A stretch of 64,000 bases of DNA from Mesostigma viride (GCA_009746045.1 RPFO01000080.1:3576251-3640250); one strand, 5' to 3'; positions 11,238 through 23,312 are shown, numbered from the stretch's first letter. The notes: generated from the sequence alone by a model not told the origin. Translations and numbers: made by a program.

Positions 11238-12654
11238 TCAGCACATTATCGTACATCCCGCCCGGTTGGGGAATGTCGAAGCTGTCGGGCAAGGACCGAA
11301 CGCCCACCACCCTCTCTGAAAGTTACTCCACTTATCACCCCAAATGTTCGCCAAGTTCAGCAGGCTCAGGCACGGAAGGGACCTGCCCAAGGGAAAGGGG
11401 CGGGCTGAAGCTGAGGCAACCTCGCCTGCCACCTGCTTGACGAGCGACTTGTCATCATCATCACCGTCTAGTCCTGACAGCAAAACCAGACCCGGCGACG
11501 GCCCCAGTCCACACTCTGCCACTCATACTTCACGTCCCATCCTCCTCCTCCTTCGCCTCCTCCTCCTTCTTCGCCTCCGTCTCCTTCCCCTTCCCCTTCC
11601 CCTTCCCCTTCTCCAGCCCCTTCACCGGCCCCTTCATCGCCGCCTCCTTCACCCCCCTTCGAGTAATCCAACTTTTGGAGCGTACTTCCTGAACGCTTCC
11701 GGAGCCAAAAGTGCCAAACCCACCGTCTTGTCCTCGCTCTCTTTTAGCAGAATCTCCTGAAAGTCGATCTTGCCATTACTGAGATCCTTTCTCGGAATCC
11801 TCAGATGTGCGGCGTGTTTTTTGGCTTTAAGAAGGTAGGCGATGTTCCTCGTTATGATGACGGCCACATCCCAAAATTCCCGGTATCTGGCCACAATCTC
11901 CTTCCTGCCGACCGGCCGAGCGAGAGGATGGAGATTGAAGACGAGTTCGAAAATATGAGACGCCACAAACTCCTTGCCTTTGCGTCCTTGCATTGCGCTT
12001 CCAGCGTCTCATCCTCCTTGAATCTGGCGCAAATGGTCAGCCGCAGGCACTCCAGCACATCCTTGGCGATCTCCACCAACTTGGTGAGCTTTTCCGGTCC
12101 AACCTGGCAGCTCATGATGCAATCGATCACGGCGTCCATCATAGGAAGGCTGGCCAAGTTCCTGAAAGAAGTCCAAGAGACCTTCTGGCCTTTCTTCTCC
12201 CCCTCTGCATTGCGAATTTGCACCTTTGCATCATCACCTCCTCAGGCGCGGGTTTCGTTGAGGCAGGATCATCAGTCTGCTCCTGTGTCAGACGGAGAAA
12301 CGTGTTGGCCAGCGTGCGACTGTAAGCGGAATGCACTGAAGCAATGCTGTGGGCCGGCTTTTTCTTTCCTTCTGCTTCCTCCTCGTGTACATCCACCGCT
12401 GCCGGCTCCACATTCCCTTCCCTTCCCCCCGCTTGCCGCATAGCCGGGAGGATGTACGTGAGCAGATTGGTGTAGTGGCCATCCGCAATATAGTGGCCCT
12501 TCCCACGCGTGACTTTGCCGTATAGATATAGCTTGTTGTAGTTCCACACGTCAAGCAACGCCTGGCCCAGCGTACGATCCGCCACGGCTAAGTCCTCCGA
12601 ATTCGCCCCCTTGGCGATGTCGAACAGCTTCTCCAGCTTGCCGGTCAGCACCGC
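11238..12654 (-). pseudogene. Frameshifted exon block of the minus-strand gene
   Basis: After a good acceptor (GTCGCAG at 12655-12661) the frame reads AVLTGKLEKLFDIAKGAN and continues to about 12220. The plausible protein then jumps frame near 12220, 11975, 11670 and 11510, and again at the border near 11240, each time by one or two bases and without usable GT-AG borders. Protein-like stretches include VSWTSFRNLASLPMMDAVID, EFWDVAVIITRNIAYLL and a Gly/Glu-rich repeat at 11,560-11,660. Either the gene is decaying or the assembly has small indels here. No family recognised. Confidence 0.5.
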
Positions 12655-12909
12655 CTGCGACATCAATTAACATCGAGCGAGCAACGACAAAACTCAGTCA
12701 TAAAAGGCGAGGGGTATAGCTGCGGATAGACCCTAACAAAATTCGAAAAAGAAACGGCCGACAATACGCAACGAAAATTCCAACAAAAAAAAGGAGAGGG
12801 TCTAGCTGCAGCGAGACCCTCGCAAAAAACTTGAAGCGCACACAAAAAACAACCACGAAAATTCCGAGGGTCTACCCGCAGCTAGACCCTGCCAAAATAG
12901 ATAGCTTAC

Positions 12910-14075
12910 ATCTTCTTTTGCCTTAGGTAGATTTCGCAGCTCACTCCACGACGGGAGCAGGTCGCCACCCTTGAGAAGAATGACGTTCGTACCCATGTAA
13001 CCACCACGGAATTTCCGCAACAGGTCCTGGAAGGCGTGCTCCGCCTCCTTAGGAGTACTTGCGAAATTGGACTCCGCCCCACCCTCGCACATCATTGCCC
13101 GAACCTCTCCCCACCCGCCATCCGGCCCCCTGAGAAACGACTTTAACCCCTTAAAGTAGTGGTTCCCATCCACCACCGCGTACCGGAGAACCAGATACGG
13201 TACCGGTACCCGTTCCTCAAAAAATTTCGGATCGTAGGACTTCATCGCAGTATTGCACAGCAGGTTGAAAACTTGCCGACTGCCCTCGATCTCCTGAGGC
13301 AAAACTGCGGCCACCTCGTCCACCTGGCGTAGGTACGCCACTCAAGTCCTCTCGCGAGGAAAGAGGTGGTGGACTCCGTGTTAAGCCACACGTCGACTTC
13401 AGTATCCGAAAGGGGCCGGAAGTACCTGGACCCCACATCCTCCGCGTCAATCTTGGCACCGTGGTAATGCTTCAGCCACTTGACGAAATCCGGCATGCAC
13501 AAGATTTGCTTGTCGAACAGGTCAGGTTGAGATTCGGCAAGCGCCTGGAAAGGGAACTGCCAGACCGGGACAACAACCTTGAAGTGCAAGGCGTTGTCCC
13601 GCGCATTGAGGAGAATGCGGGCGTTCTCCTTAATGGTTTCAAGGTTTAAACGCCGCTGCCTCAAAGCCTCTGGCAAAATAAGCGCGTTGACCGTCTGGAT
13701 CCGCATACTGAAACATCCGGTCTGCTGAAAATCGGCCGGCCGAATCCAACGCGTTTCCCTGAGAGTATTGGCCTTCCGGATGTTCTGGTCCCTGACCTCC
13801 TTGTTCGAGTCGACCTTTTTCGAAGGCTTCCAGCTTTCAATGATAGGGTCGGTGTCCGGGTTCCCACTGCTCGTGAGCACCCCCTCCTTAAAAAGCTTGT
13901 TGAGTGACCGGAGCAGCTCAAGAAAGGGGGAGAACTCGGGCCAGTTTGGCAGGTCATCGACGTCCGCCATCCGCCTACTCGAGCAGTACTTGAGCATATC
14001 CTTCACCAGCGCGAACACGGCGTCATGACCAGGTAACTTCTTCTCCACCGTGGCGTCTTCGTCCCCCCCGTCATC
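12910..14075 (-). CDS. Exon of minus-strand gene (one frameshift)
   Basis: The exon starts after TACTTCAG at 14076 and ends at donor GAT/GTAAGC at 12909, both in phase 0. It encodes about 389 residues without recognised domains: first an acidic stretch and VEKKLPGHDAVFALVKDMLK, later ILLNARDNALHFKVVVPVWQ, then MKSYDPKFFEERVPVPYLVL. Near 13343 the frame must shift by one base (CTTGAGTGG), so the reading frame is broken here or the base calls are off. The intron that follows (12655-12909) holds three palindromes. Confidence 0.6.
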
Positions 14076-14263
14076 CTGAAGTAAAAAATCGAAAAGGACC
14101 GCAGGATTTGCTCAAGTCAGTAATCTTTAGGCCGACCACGACATCCTGTTCAGGGACGAACAAAGTTCTGTTGGAATAGTACCTTACTGACACTAAACAC
14201 AAGTCCCGCAGCCGGTCAGCGTCTACCCGCAGCGAGAGGTCTAAATTTTCACAACAATCGTAC

Positions 14264-14806
14264 CTGTCCAGTTTTCTGCTGCTTCTTGGCCTCCTTAGCC
14301 TTCTCCTTCTCCGCCTTCTTCGCCTCCTTCTCCGCCGCCTTCGCCTCCGCGTTCTTCTTACTGTTGGCCTTTGCCACCGCATTCAGCGCCCTTTTTCCCT
14401 CAGCGGCCCGACGACGAAAATCAGCCTTCATGAATTTCTCGATCTTGTCAACCTTTGCCTCTGAGTACTCCTTAGGCTGCCACTTGAAATTCTTGGTGGC
14501 TTTCGACTTCACCAGATTTGCGAATTCATATGCCAATTCACTCTTAAAGGTAGCGTCACCCAACACCTCCGTATCGAAATCGGCATCGACTTCCGCCTCA
14601 AGTCGTGTCAGGTACTTGCGAAACTCGGACCCCGCAGGTCCCTCCGAATCGACGCCATCGGGCGGAGACTTAAGCATGATCAGGCCAACAGCAATAATAT
14701 GATCCTTCGCAACCTTCTTGCGGGAATCCAGCTTTTCCCTTTCATGCTCAGTCAATGGAGGCTTCGCCGCCTTCCCCCCCGCAGTACCCCCAGCGACAGC
14801 CCCCGC
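14264..14806 (-). CDS. Exon of minus-strand gene, coiled-coil, Lys/Ala/Glu-rich
   Basis: Acceptor TAATGCAG at 14807, donor CAG/GTACGA at 14263, 181 codons, phase 0 on both sides. The first half is mixed (LTEHEREKLDSRKKVAKDHI, SEFRKYLTRLEAEVDADF). The end is an Ala/Lys/Glu repeat (AEAKAAEKEAKKAEKEKAKE) predicted by eye to be a long helix or coiled coil. Confidence 0.7.
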
Positions 14807-14932
14807 CTGCATTACAAAAAAAAACGAACAAGAAGGGACTTGACCTCAGTTCGATTGTTGCACCATCGTCTCTCTGCGGAGATACCCCTCAGCACGAAAA
14901 AAATCACACGAACTCGCGGCGGATGAACGTAC

Positions 14933-15061
14933 CTGCACAGCCACTTCTCCCTCAGCGTCTCCCCCATCCTCATCTCCTCCAGCGTTTTCATCCCCCCCAT
15001 CCTCATCTCCTCCAGCGTTTTCTTCCTCTCCGGCAGCGCCTGCTGAGGCCAAACCCCCCGC
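14933..15061 (-). CDS. Small acidic exon of minus-strand gene
   Basis: A 43-codon exon between acceptor TTGACAG (15062) and donor GTGCAG/GTACGT (14932), phase 0. It contains the tandem duplication ENAGGDEDGGD. Confidence 0.65.
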
Positions 15062-15185
15062 CTGTCAACACCGAATACGACAGCTCATTGGAAATCAAAA
15101 TTAGTCGATATTTGTATATTTCGCATAATGCGCTCACTAAAACTTCAGGCGAAATGCAGACATCCGGATATCGTTTAATGCTTAC

Positions 15186-15248
15186 CATTTCCATCTCGAG
15201 TCCAGACCAAATACCAGCACTGTCAACAGCCATCGCCGCAGCCGCCCC
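15186..15248 (-). CDS. 63-nt exon of minus-strand gene
   Basis: Acceptor TTTTTTCAG at 15249, donor ATG/GTAAGC at 15185; 21 codons in phase 0, starting GAAAAMAVDSAG. The same length as the neighbouring exon at 15386-15448. Confidence 0.65.
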
Positions 15249-15385
15249 CTGAAAAAAGACAACAGATTGGTTGGGGGCACCGTTGAAATTAGCCGAACAT
15301 GTCAGTCTCAATAAAAGGGTGAGGGTCTACCTGCAGCTAGACCCCATGTAAGATGCTCGTGGAAACTCGACGGACAAGCACCCAC

Positions 15386-15448
15386 CTTATCAACCAAGTC
15401 TGACAAATTAGGTAAATCCTCCGATACGTCCCCTGGCATGGAGCCCCC
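15386..15448 (-). CDS. 63-nt exon of minus-strand gene
   Basis: Acceptor TCATGCAG at 15449, donor AAG/GTGGGT at 15385; 21 codons, phase 0, reading GGSMPGDVSEDLPNLSDL. The next intron (15249-15385) contains a palindrome at 15323. Confidence 0.65.
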
Positions 15449-15555
15449 CTGCATGATATGACAGGACAAACCATGAAGGTTGGTCAGCATATAGAGCCCT
15501 ATTCAGGGAATGGAAACAACCCAAATCGATAAACGATATCGGCAAGTTAACGTAC

Positions 15556-16605
15556 CGAAACGTAGAACTTCCACCTCCTCAAAATCTTCCCCAAAGGCCA
15601 TATCGGCACTTGATGGGCTCTCTCCTTTTCCAGTTGCCGCCTCAATTCCGCCTCGAAGAACAACTCGAGGGACTGCCAATGGCCTCCCGCCTCTAAATCA
15701 GACCACTCCGTGTCTGTCTTGGTTCGGATACTCTGGAGACAATCAACCAACGAGATTTGATCCAACCATTCCTGGACGACTTCCCGGTATGGCTTATATG
15801 TCTGAATAACATGGAAGTCCTCCCGGTGCCGGAAACTTTGGATCACCTGTCCAGCCCAATCCAAAAAGAAAGCGACCGCTTCCCGCGAAAGGCTGGCGTC
15901 CGGGCTGACAAGAAAGTCAGTCCGCCACTTAACAAAAGATTGCAGTAAGTGGTCTCTTGCCATGTCCAAATGCGCGATCACTTCATGTGCGCGCTCCTCC
16001 AATCCTCCTACGTCATTCATTCTTCCCGGCACAATTACGATATAGTCACTGTTGGACGTGTCAACAAATCCTTGCCTGACAATATCAAACACTTCATCTT
16101 CCGACAGTGAAGCCCTCGAATCCGCTCTCATATCTCCAGTCATGAGTTTAAAGAGCTGATGCAACGCAGTGGTTTTCAAGGTTTCCATATAGGAAGCCTC
16201 GATGCATGTGAAGCCAATGTGGACCTCGAACTTTTCAACCTCATCAAAGAGCGTCGACCATATTAAAGCACGACGGGGAAAGTAACGTCCGACATCCTCC
16301 TTCAGATTAAGGATGCACGACTGCGCGATCTTCAAAACCTCATACATGTCGTCACCAACGACCCTCTTCCCATGAATGGCTCGCTGTGTGGCTTCGAACA
16401 ATGCAAGACGGCCCAGGCGGTCGTTCTTCCAAATTATGTCTGCCGACTCCGGACGGTCCACGACGACACCGGACTTCTCTGCAAACGCTATCTCGGCCGA
16501 AAGAAAGCGGATCAAGCCTCTCAAGCCCTTTTCGGCTTTACGACTCACCCCAGACTCAGACTCAGCCTGAGCCAGGTACTGTTTCAGAATGGCCAGCGTG
16601 TCGGG
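15556..16605 (-). CDS. 350-codon exon of minus-strand gene, globular, unknown
   Basis: Bounded by acceptor TTGTCTGCAG (16606) and donor TTTCG/GTACGT (15555), phase 0 at both ends, no internal stop. The protein looks globular and mostly helical: DTLAILKQYLAQAESESG, RYFPRRALIWSTLFDEVEKF, DYIVIVPGRMNDVGGLEE, REAVAFFLDWAGQVIQSF. I do not recognise a family. It is the best-preserved piece of this gene and the best query for a homology search. Confidence 0.75.
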
Positions 16606-16792
16606 CTGCAGACAACAAGAGTAAAAAAAAGGCCACACATCGTCGTCGTCAACAACCTTAACTCCTAGGTCAACGTCTCTCCGCAGCTAGACCCTTACGA
16701 TCAATGTATGACATAAAATCCCACCCTTTCTACGATACACACACGCCGTTCAAGCCATCTGAAAAATGTACGTCTCACATTAATAAACATAC

Positions 16793-17984
16793 CTGATAAT
16801 CGACTGAAAATCCTTCGTGAAGAAGGGGTGGGCTCCCGTTCTCGTCCTTCTCCCCCTCAACTGCCTTCGCAGCCTCCTCCCCTTCCTCGCAGCCTCCTCC
16901 TCCATCTTCCTCGCGGCCTCTTCCGCCTTCATCCTCTCCTGTCGCATCTGCAAAAAAAGAGCGGCCTCCTCCGCAAGAATTCCCTTCGCTGCCGCCTCCG
17001 TCTTCTTCTTCGCCTCCTCCTTCTGCTTCGCCACCAGGATCCTGTGCTCCTTCTCCTGGGCAGCCTTTTTCTCCTTGTACTCCCTCTCCTCCTCCTCCCT
17101 CTCCGCCTTCTCCAGCCTCTCCTTCTCCTCCCTCTCCACCCTCTCCCTCTCCGCCTTCTCGATGGCCTCCCTCTCCGCCTTCTCCTTCTCCTTGTCCTTC
17201 TTGTCGAGAGCCGCGTATTCGTCAGCAAAGCTTGCGGCCATTGCTAACAAATCGGACAACCGCTTCTGACGCGACTCCCGAACCGGCGATTCCGGGTCTT
17301 CAGGCCTCCCGTTAGTCTGATCGCGCTCGTCCTCCTCAACAAGCTCACTGATAGACTTCCTCAGCTTCCTGAGCTCTTTGGTGCGGTCGTCTTCCTCTAC
17401 CCACTCGGCCGCAGGCTTACGCTTAGAACTGGAATGCTTGGGGGACGGCGAGCGGGACGCAGCAGCGGGGGACTTGGGTGGCGGCGAGCGGGACTTGGGG
17501 GAAGCAGAGCGGGACGGCGAGCGGGTCGCAGTTGCGGGGTTCTTGGTTGACGGCGAGGGGGACTTGCGAGAAGGAGAGCGGGACGCGGTAGCGGGGGGAA
17601 CTTTGGGCGGAGAGGGGGACTTGCGGTTCGGCGAACGGGTCGCAGTTGCGGGGGACTTGGGGGACTTGCGGGGCGGCGAGCGGGACGCAGTAGCTCCGGC
17701 CGACTTGGGGGGCGGCGATGGAGACTTACGGGGCGGAGAGCGGGACGGAGCGCGAGACGCAGCAGCGAGAGAGGTGGGGGGTATAATTCTGTCCAACTCG
17801 CTGGGGGGCAAGTTGGACTTGGAGGGCGAGGGGGACTCGGTGGGGGGGACCTCGCAAGATCTTTTACGGGACCGAACTGCAACGAAGGAAACTCCTCCGT
17901 TGCCGTTCGGTCCGGCGAGGTGTTCGCCGTCATCTTGGGTGAAACGGGAGTGGCCTTGACAGAATCGGAATAGGAGGACGACAT
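16793..17984 (-). CDS. First coding exon of minus-strand gene: RS-rich plus coiled coil
   Basis: The ATG at 17984-17982 follows directly on an acceptor-like TTGTTCTGCAG, so a 5'-UTR intron is likely. The protein starts MSSSYSDSVKATPVSPK, continues with many SRSPPRKSP-type repeats (arginine/serine-rich, as in splicing-related proteins), then a long charged coiled coil (KEKAEREAIEKAERERVERE). It ends SVDYQ at donor CAG/GTATGT (16792). Two frame changes are needed: one between about 17960 and 17810, one near 16870. Both are in low-complexity purine-rich sequence, so decay and assembly error are equally possible. Confidence 0.6.
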
Positions 17985-18538
17985 CTGCAGAACAATATCA
18001 AAAAAGCAAGTTTCACAAATGTCATTCAGAATCTGAATCGCCGGCAGAAAAACGATGGGGAGGGTCTCGCTGCAGCTAGACCCTTTCGTGGATTCTAAAA
18101 GGGACATTTAGTTTAATGCAAAACTTTGGCGTCTCGCTGCAGCGAGACCCTCACTTCAAGCAAAAACAAATCATTTTTAGGGTGAGCGTAAACAAGCAAC
18201 CTCCCATCATGCAAACATAAAAAAGTATACATTCCTTGGGGTCTCGCTGCAGCGAGACCCTAACGTCAAACAAAAACAAATAATTTTTAGGGTGAGCGAA
18301 GAAAGCCCCCTCCCATCTTGCAAACATTAAAAGTCGACATTCGTAGGGGTCTCGCTGCAGCGAGACCCTAACACCGATACAAAAACAAATCATTTTAAGG
18401 GTGAGAAAAGAAAGACCCCCCATCATGAAAACATGAAAAATTGACATTCCTTGGGGTCTCGCTGCAGCGAGACCCTAACGTCAATACAAAAACAAAATTC
18501 CGAGGGTCTACCCGCAGCGAGACCCTTACGACCACGTA
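17985..18538. repeat. Palindrome array upstream of minus-strand gene
   Basis: Six copies of the 22-bp palindrome (starts 18062, 18130, 18239, 18347, 18454, 18504). Four of them sit in a tandem of about 107 bp whose unit also holds AAACAAAAACAAAT and TTAGGGTGAG. Being upstream of the ATG, the array may lie in a 5'-UTR intron or the promoter. Confidence 0.85.
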
Positions 18539-18539
18539 T

Positions 18540-18688
18540 AAATACATGTGGGGGGGGAAGCTACGTATAAATACATGTGGGGGGGGGATGCTATGTATAA
18601 ATGCATGTGAGGGGGTGCTGGCATTAATAATTAAATGTGGGGGGGTGATGGCATGAATAAATAAATGTGGGGGGGTGCTGCCATGAAT
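18540..18688. repeat. G-rich minisatellite fragment
   Basis: Units of about 30 bp with ATACATGTGGGGGGG or AAATGTGGGGGGGTG and GCATGAATAAATA. It is the same family as 20492-21030, from which it is separated by the element at 18689-20491, and is related in reverse orientation to the array at 21031-22588. Confidence 0.85.
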
Positions 18689-20491
18689 AATCGGGGTTCT
18701 TTGAACGGAGTTTCTTCTATACGTGAATGCGGGAACAAGAGGCCGCTGGATGAGCGGCTTATAGGTCGTAGTGTTTACTCGTAGCTGTTTGGCTAGAGCT
18801 TTTGTGATTAGTAGATGCAATATAGTGCATGGTTGAAAAATGAATTAAATAAAATGTGCGTTCCGCGCTTGGGTTGATTATACCCGGGCGGAACGGGGCG
18901 TGAGGTGCAGTGCCCCTGAAAAGAACAACCTACGCATTATTTAATACTAGCCGTGCAGGTTCGGGATATTCTACCCCCGGTCTGTACGGTTAGCGTCTTA
19001 CTAGCATCCACTAAACATAAGGGTTTAATGACGTCAGTTAGCTAGGGATAAGGGAGGTTTTGCGACTAAAAGCCGCTCTGGCTGGTTTTGTCGGCCTCTT
19101 TCTTTGCTCGTTGTCGTTGCGGCGGCAGCCGCAGCTATGGGTGCTGCGGAGCAAAATCCCAAAAGCACTGGTTGCACTGGCCACTTGGCCAGTGGTGAGA
19201 CTTCCAGTTGTTAACCGGCCAGGCGTAGTTCCTCGCTCGGTTAACTAAAAGAAAAGAAAATGATTACCTCCGGTCCGCACCTTTTCCCCAGCTTGGGGTC
19301 TTTGGTGGGCCGGATGCCGTGACAGGTGCTCAACTGTCGCTTGGTCGGCCCAGTGCGCGAGCTGGTGCTCCGTACCTGGGGATGCTTGCACCCCGGGTTG
19401 GAGCCGGATGGCTGGCACTGGCGACCCGTGTCTCGGTCCGCGGCCTGCGGCTTTTTCTTCGGAAATTGCTGCTGGCCAGCAAACTTTGCAATTGCCTTCC
19501 GCCGAGGGGGGGTGGTTGGGGCTGGGGACGGCGATGGGAAAAGCGCCTAAGCTAGAAATTTTTTCCCCACGCATAGAAACCTCGGGGGGGAATGCGGTCT
19601 TGGCTGAACGGACTCTCGTTCAGCCAGGTGCCTGGGGCTGTGGCCTCGGGCATCCGGGCTGGCGGGGCCTGGGCTAGGTCCACGTTTTTTCTCGAAGCAC
19701 CCCGGGTCTATGGGGAGACGGCCATAGCGGTACCGACTCGGGGCCCCGAGAGGGGTCATGATAGGCTGGCCGTGCGCAATCGCAGTGCAAATGCGCTGGG
19801 CCTTATTGGGCCTGGCCATGCATCCACAGCCGCCGGGCACACGCCTCCCGATGTGGGGGGGCTCCCGTTTTGCGGCAGGGCGGTCACTTGTGACAACGAG
19901 CAAGGTGGAGTGCGGCTTCAAGGGAAAGCCAGGGCGGGGGTGATTGGGCAACGTACTTCATGAAGGGCCTTGAACGGCGTGCCTCCGGGCATGTCAATTA
20001 GTGTCACATGTATGCTTCCACTTATTGTTTTAATGAAGATGCTGGTTTTTGTGGGAGCTACGTGGGACATGAATCGGGGTTCTTTGAACGGAGTTTCTTC
20101 TATACGTGAATGCGGGAACAAGAGGCCGCTGGATGAGCGGCTTATAGGTCGTAGTGTTTACTCGTAGCTGTTTGGCTAGAGCTTTTGTGATTAGTAGATG
20201 CAATATAGTGCATGGTTGAAAAATGAATTAAATAAAATGTGCGTTCCGCGCTTGGGTTGATTATACCCGGGCGGAACGGGGCGTGAGGTGCAGTGCCCCT
20301 GAAAAGAACAACCTACGCATTATTTAATACTAGCCGTGCAGGTTCGGGATATTCTACCCCGGTCTGTACGGTTAGCGTCTTACTAGCATCCACTAAACAT
20401 AAGGGTTTAATGACGTCAGTTAGCTAGGGATAAGGGAGGTTTTGCGACTAAAAGCCGCTCTGGCTGGTTTTGTCGGCCTCTTTCTTTGCTC
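18689..20491. mobile_element. 1.8-kb element with ~420-bp terminal direct repeats
   Basis: Nearly identical direct repeats at 18689-19109 and 20072-20491 (I see a one-base length difference) flank a 960-bp GC-rich core without a convincing ORF. It resembles a small non-autonomous LTR element, but the repeats start AATCGGGG and end TTTGCTC rather than TG...CA, and I see no clear TSD, primer site or polypurine tract. A DIRS/Penelope-type origin or a plain segmental duplication remain possible. It interrupts a minisatellite inside the giant transposon, so it arrived later. Confidence 0.65.
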
Positions 20492-21030
20492 CCCACCCAC
20501 CCACCCACCCGTGGGGGTGTGATGGCATGAATAAATGAATGTTGGGGGGTGCTGGCATTAATAATTAAATGTGGGGGGGTGATGGCATGAATAAATAAAT
20601 GTGGGGGGGTGCTGCCATGAATAAAAGAATGTGGGGGTGTGATGGCATGAATAAATAAATGTGGGGGGTGCTGCCATGAATAAAAGAATGTGGGGGGGTG
20701 CTGCCATGAATAAAAGAATGTGGGGGTGTGATGGCATGAATAAATGAATGTTGGGGGGTGCTGGCATTAATAATTAAATGTGGGGGGGTGATGGCATGCA
20801 TGAATAAATAAATGTGGGGGGGTGCTGCCATGAATAAAAGAATGTGGGGGTGTGATGGCATGAATAAATGAATGTTGGGGGGTGCTGGCATTAATAATTA
20901 AATGTGGGGGGTGATGGCATGAATAAATAAATGTGGGGGTGTGCTGCCATGAATAAAAGAATGTGGGGGGGTGATGGCATTAATAATTAAATGTGGGGGG
21001 ATGATGGCATGAATAAATAAATGATACGTA
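20492..21030. repeat. Minisatellite, G-rich orientation
   Basis: Tandem units of about 30 bp alternating GGCATGAATAAATAAATG, GCCATGAATAAAAGAATG and GGCATTAATAATTAAATG, each followed by a run of G. It begins with a CCCA run at 20490-20510. Confidence 0.92.
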
Positions 21031-22588
21031 GCATCACCCCCCACATGTATTGATACGTAGCATCACCCCCCCACATGTATTGATACGTAGCATCCCCCCC
21101 CACATGTATTGATACGTAGCAGCACCCCCCCACATGTATTGATACGTAGCAGCACCCCCCCACATGTATTGATACGTAGCAGCACCCCCCCACATGTATT
21201 GATACGTAGCATCCCCCCCACACATGTATTGATACGTAGCAGCACCCCCCCACATGTATTGATACGTAGCAGCACCCCCCCACATGTATTGATACGTAGC
21301 AGCACCCCCCCACATGTATTGATACGTAGCAGCACCCCCCACATGTATTGATACGTAGCAGCACCCCCCCACGTGTATTGATACGTAGCAGCACCCCCCC
21401 ACGTGTATTGATACGTAGCAGCACCCCCCCACATGTATTGATACGTAGCAGCACCCCCCACATGTATTGATACGTAGCAGCACCCCCCCACATGTATTGA
21501 TACGTAGCATCCCCCCCACACATGTATTGATACGTAGCAGCACCCCCCCACATGTATTGATACGTAGCAGCACCCCCCACATGTATTGATACGTAGCAGC
21601 ACCCCCCCACATGTATTGATACGTAGCAGCACCCCCCCACGTGTATTGATACGTAGCAGCACCCCCCACATGTATTGATACGTAGCATCCCCCCCACACA
21701 TGTATTGATACGTAGCAGCACCCCCCCACATGTATTGATACGTAGCAGCACCCCCCACATGTATTGATACGTAGCAGCACCCCCCCACATGTATTGATAC
21801 GTAGCAGCACCCCCCCACATGTATTGATACGTAGCAGCACCCCCCCACGTGTATTGATACGTAGCAGCACCCCCCCACATGTATTGATACGTAGCAGCAC
21901 CCCCCCACATGTATTGATACGTAGCACCCCCCCCACATGTATTGATACGTAGCATCCCCCCCACACATGTATTGATACGTAGCAGCACCCCCCCACATGT
22001 ATTGATACGTAGCAGCACCCCCCCACATGTATTGATACGTAGCAGCACCCCCCCACATGTATTGATACGTAGCAGCACCCCCCCACGTGTATTGATACGT
22101 AGCAGCACCCCCCCACATGTATTGATACGTAGCAGCACCCCCCCACATGTATTGATACGTAGCAGCACCCCCCCACATGTATTGATACGTAGCAGCACCC
22201 CCCCACGTGTATTGATACGTAGCAGCACCCCCCCACATGTATTGATACGTAGCAGCACCCCCCCACATGTATTGATACGTAGCAGCACCCCCCCACATGT
22301 ATTGATACGTAGCAGCACCCCCCACATGTATTGATACGTAGCAGCACCCCCCCACGTGTATTGATACGTAGCAGCACCCCCCCACATGTATTGATACGTA
22401 GCAGCACCCCCCCACATGTATTGATACGTAGCAGCACCCCCCCACATGTATTGATACGTAGCAGCACCCCCCCACGTGTATTGATACGTAGCAGCACCCC
22501 CCCACATGTATTGATACGTAGCAGCACCCCCCCACATGTATTGATACGTAGCAGCACCCCCCCACATGTATTGATACGTAGCAGCACA
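21031..22588. repeat. 30-bp minisatellite, ~52 copies, C-rich orientation
   Basis: About 52 highly uniform copies of a unit reading GATACGTAGCAGCA, a run of C, then ACATGTATT. Variants have ACGTGTATT or GCATCC. The start near 21025 is an inversion junction with the preceding G-rich array. Uniformity implies recent expansion or gene-conversion-like homogenisation. Long open frames here on both strands are repeat artefacts. Confidence 0.95.
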
Positions 22589-23312
22589 ATTTTAGTCAGC
22601 CTACCATCCACGTTGCGGCAAAAGATCACCTTTTTTTGTGTTTCGGCAAAATGAAGATTTCTTGCAAACTATCGTTATGCAGGCAGGTAGCAACGTCCGA
22701 TGTTATAATCCGGCAGGTAGCATGCAAACGTCGAAACGATATGAAGGGGAAAAAAAGCATCAAACAGGAGCACCGATTAGAAACGCAGCAAATGCAGTAT
22801 GTGCACATCTACACCTATAACCTAACCAGACCAAAGGCATAGCAAACATGGAAAGGGTGACCCAAGTGAAAGCCTAGCACCACCATGATCGACATGTGCG
22901 AGACCAAGAAACGCTCCATGGCAACTAGACTAAAGGGATGGATGCCAGATGTGGATTAGGATCGGCTTAGCTGACTCTACCGAGATGTCTGCAGGGTTTA
23001 GCTAGCAACGAAAAGAAGGAAGCCAGACATTTTTATCACTCTTGCTGCAACATAGAGTTTCTTGCGATGGCAGCAAGGACATGTCTTCGCCCAGCTGGCT
23101 AACTGTGTCGTCGGCGTGCATGCGCTGTTTAGTTGCCGTTTTTGATAGAACAATTTTAGTCAGCCTACCATCCAGGATGCGGCAAAAGCTCACCTTTTTT
23201 TCGTTGTGCGGCGAAAGCAGACCGATTTCCTTGTAAACTTCCGGCACCAGGCAGGTATCAACGTAGGATTTTATAATCCAGCAGGTAGCATGCAAACGTC
23301 GAAACGATATGG
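22588..23312. repeat. Diverged direct repeat pair (~160 bp)
   Basis: The block ACAATTTTAGTCAGCCTACC ... GCATGCAAACGTCGAAACG occurs at about 22587-22740 and again at 23151-23311, with several differences. The 400 bp between hold no ORF I can support. Function unknown. Confidence 0.8.

Noticed and set aside
17850-17868. 17- and 19-bp mini-introns explaining frame changes (also near 12220)
   Set aside because: GT...AG ends can be found by chance at that length, and the other introns are over 100 bp; frameshift is simpler.
21031-22588. CRISPR-like regular array
   Set aside because: Units are directly tandem with no unique spacers, and the context is eukaryotic.
20987-22629. Three overlapping minus-strand frames of about 500 codons
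   Set aside because: They are translations of the 30-bp minisatellite; a 30-bp unit keeps any stop-free frame open for the whole array.
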